Shown here: one piece after another, positions 63,398 to 64,000 of the stretch
How positions within the stretch are numbered: position 1 is the stretch's first letter
Layout of the letters: each line of letters starts with the position of its first letter
Position numbers and translations under genes: made by a program
Origin: Spirochaeta cellobiosiphila DSM 17781
Lineage (GTDB): Bacteria; Spirochaetota; Spirochaetia; DSM-17781
Assembly (NCBI RefSeq): GCF_000426705.1
Contig: NZ_KE384559.1
Span: 87,538-151,537 of the forward strand
Length of the DNA stretch: 64,000 bases
Direction: 5' to 3'
The notes under the pieces: generated by a model
Told to the model about the DNA's origin: nothing
Databases searched by the model: none
The model's input: only the letters and a program-made list of their open reading frames with translations

Positions 63398-63764
63398 CAG
63401 GATATTCCTCATACTGCTTGGTAAAATATTCTATCTTATGGGTCACCTTTTCCAAGTGATCCTGCATCTCTTCGATGTGTTGTTCCACACTTCTCTTATG
63501 CTCTATAAGCATTTCACAACGTTCTTTGAGAGTGGAAGGGCCCTTCTGGCTTAGGTCAACAAAATCCCTGATTTGCTTAATGGTCATCCCTGTGTTCTTT
63601 AGACAACAGATCAATCCCAACCATTCCAGGTCTGCTTCTGAATAATGGCGCACACCACTTTTCGTTCTTTTGACACTGGGAAGCAAGCCTTCTTTTTCAT
63701 AATATCGTAAGGTATTGGCATTCAAGTTTGTAATCTCAGCTACCATACTAACCGTATAGCCCAT
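63390..63764 (-). CDS. MerR-family regulator, aldehyde-response type
   Basis: A 124-residue MerR-family protein. The winged HTH is YTVSMVAEITNLNANTLRYYEKEGLLP, followed by the HYSEADLEWLGLICCLKNTGM wing, and a C-terminal dimer coiled coil (EHIEEMQDHLEKVTHKIEYF). A divergent aldo/keto reductase with a MerR-type promoter makes it similar to AdhR-like aldehyde regulators. A Cys-Cys pair (ICCLKNTG) is at the wing and could sense electrophiles; inferred. Confidence 0.92.
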   Translation of the reverse strand: MGYTVSMVAEITNLNANTLRYYEKEGLLPSVKRTKSGVRHYSEADLEWLGLICCLKNTGMTIKQIRDFVDLSQKGPSTLKERCEMLIEHKRSVEQHIEEMQDHLEKVTHKIEYFTKQYEEYPAN

Positions 63765-63795
63765 GGAACAGGTCCTCTCTTTTTTTCAAAATATT

Positions 63796-63828
63796 CCTTG
63801 ACTTAGCGTTAACGCGAAGGTTTAGCCT
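63796..63828 (+). promoter_or_regulatory. MerR-type promoter and operator
   Basis: CCTTGACTTAGCGTTAACGCGAAGG (63796-63820) has CCTT/AAGG ends and a perfect GCGTTAACGC centre. It lies between -35 TTGACT (63798-63803) and -10 TAGCCT (63823-63828), which are 19 bases apart. The over-long spacer with a palindrome inside is the hallmark of MerR control. It points at the aldo/keto reductase. Confidence 0.75.
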
Positions 63829-63882
63829 AATTTTGTAATTGAAATCAACTATCTGTCAAGAAGTTAAAGTTAAGGAGTAAAA

Positions 63883-64000
63883 ATGACATCATTAACTGAT
63901 TGTTACACATTATCCAATGGCGTTCAAATCCCCTGTGTTGGATTTGGTACATGGCAAACCCCTGACGGGGATGTTTGCGTGTCTTCCGTTCTTAGCGCCA
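63883..64000 (+). CDS. Aldo/keto reductase, 3' end outside window
   Basis: Only the first 39 residues are present. MTSLTDCYTLSNGVQIPCVG is followed by FGTWQTPDGDV, which matches the N-terminus of the aldo/keto reductase family (2,5-diketo-D-gluconate reductase type): the first strand of the TIM barrel and the GFGTW motif. These enzymes reduce aldehydes with NADPH. TAAGGAG stands before the ATG. It is under the MerR promoter and probably detoxifies reactive aldehydes. Confidence 0.88.
   Translation, partial: MTSLTDCYTLSNGVQIPCVGFGTWQTPDGDVCVSSVLSA

Noticed and set aside
1-64000. tRNA, rRNA and CRISPR arrays
   Set aside because: No T-arm/anticodon pattern, rRNA segment or regularly spaced repeats with unique spacers were seen.

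Overview
The window is AT-rich bacterial DNA, most likely from a free-living or commensal spirochaete (Spirochaetales). The strongest support is a V-type ATPase operon transcribed E, DUF2764, A, B, D, I, K, which is the spirochaetal gene order and has no C, F or G genes. A tandem pair of DUF115/Maf-like genes, an orphan chemoreceptor and standard stop-codon use (TAA, TAG and TGA all terminate) are consistent with this. No rRNA, tRNA or CRISPR array was seen.

Layout. 1-6.1 kb: a plus-strand run of an extremely acidic protein (5' end outside the window), a GAF-like protein, two DUF115 proteins and a membrane protein with a degenerate GGDEF-like tail. 6.1-13.4 kb: housekeeping genes, namely an RNase Z-like hydrolase, an M48 membrane protease, a zinc-ribbon protein, a DHOD-like flavoenzyme, an Xaa-Pro aminopeptidase and a metallophosphoesterase. 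13.5-21.3 kb: the V-ATPase operon on the minus strand. 21.3-25.2 kb: nrdAB behind a NrdR box. The NrdB sequence is class Ic, with Phe in place of the radical Tyr and six metal ligands spaced as in Chlamydia R2c. 25.3-30.8 kb: a VOC protein, a MetE-C-like methyltransferase with a divergent MetR-like regulator and a MetR box between them, a DUF2271 protein and an orphan sensor kinase. 30.9-36.9 kb: a double-Cache chemoreceptor, a DinB protein, and an ABC-2 exporter with its TetR regulator and operator. 37-39.8 kb: 45-bp tandem repeats, a CmoM-like methyltransferase and RecQ.

39.8-53.6 kb is the most interesting part. The last 103 bp of recQ is repeated, in diverged form, at 53476-53578, so the roughly 13.7 kb between the copies looks like an island placed at the recQ 3' end. 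It carries a tightly packed five-gene minus-strand operon: HTH regulator, SNF2 helicase, type III Mod methyltransferase, type III Res helicase-nuclease, and a GHKL ATPase that appears to end in a PD-(D/E)XK nuclease domain. I read this as a candidate expanded type III restriction/defence system. On the plus strand are an amber-interrupted gene, then an unknown cassette (about 580 aa, 91 aa DUF4258-like, 287 aa DEDD-exonuclease-like) behind a promoter, an operator-like palindrome and a structured leader.

53.6-64 kb: small RNA-binding and cold-shock genes, an ankyrin protein, an MBL hydrolase, several unrecognised small proteins, and gene debris that includes a frameshifted GIY-YIG gene. The window closes with a WD40 protein and a MerR regulator facing an aldo/keto reductase that runs off the edge, with a MerR-type 19-bp-spacer promoter between them.
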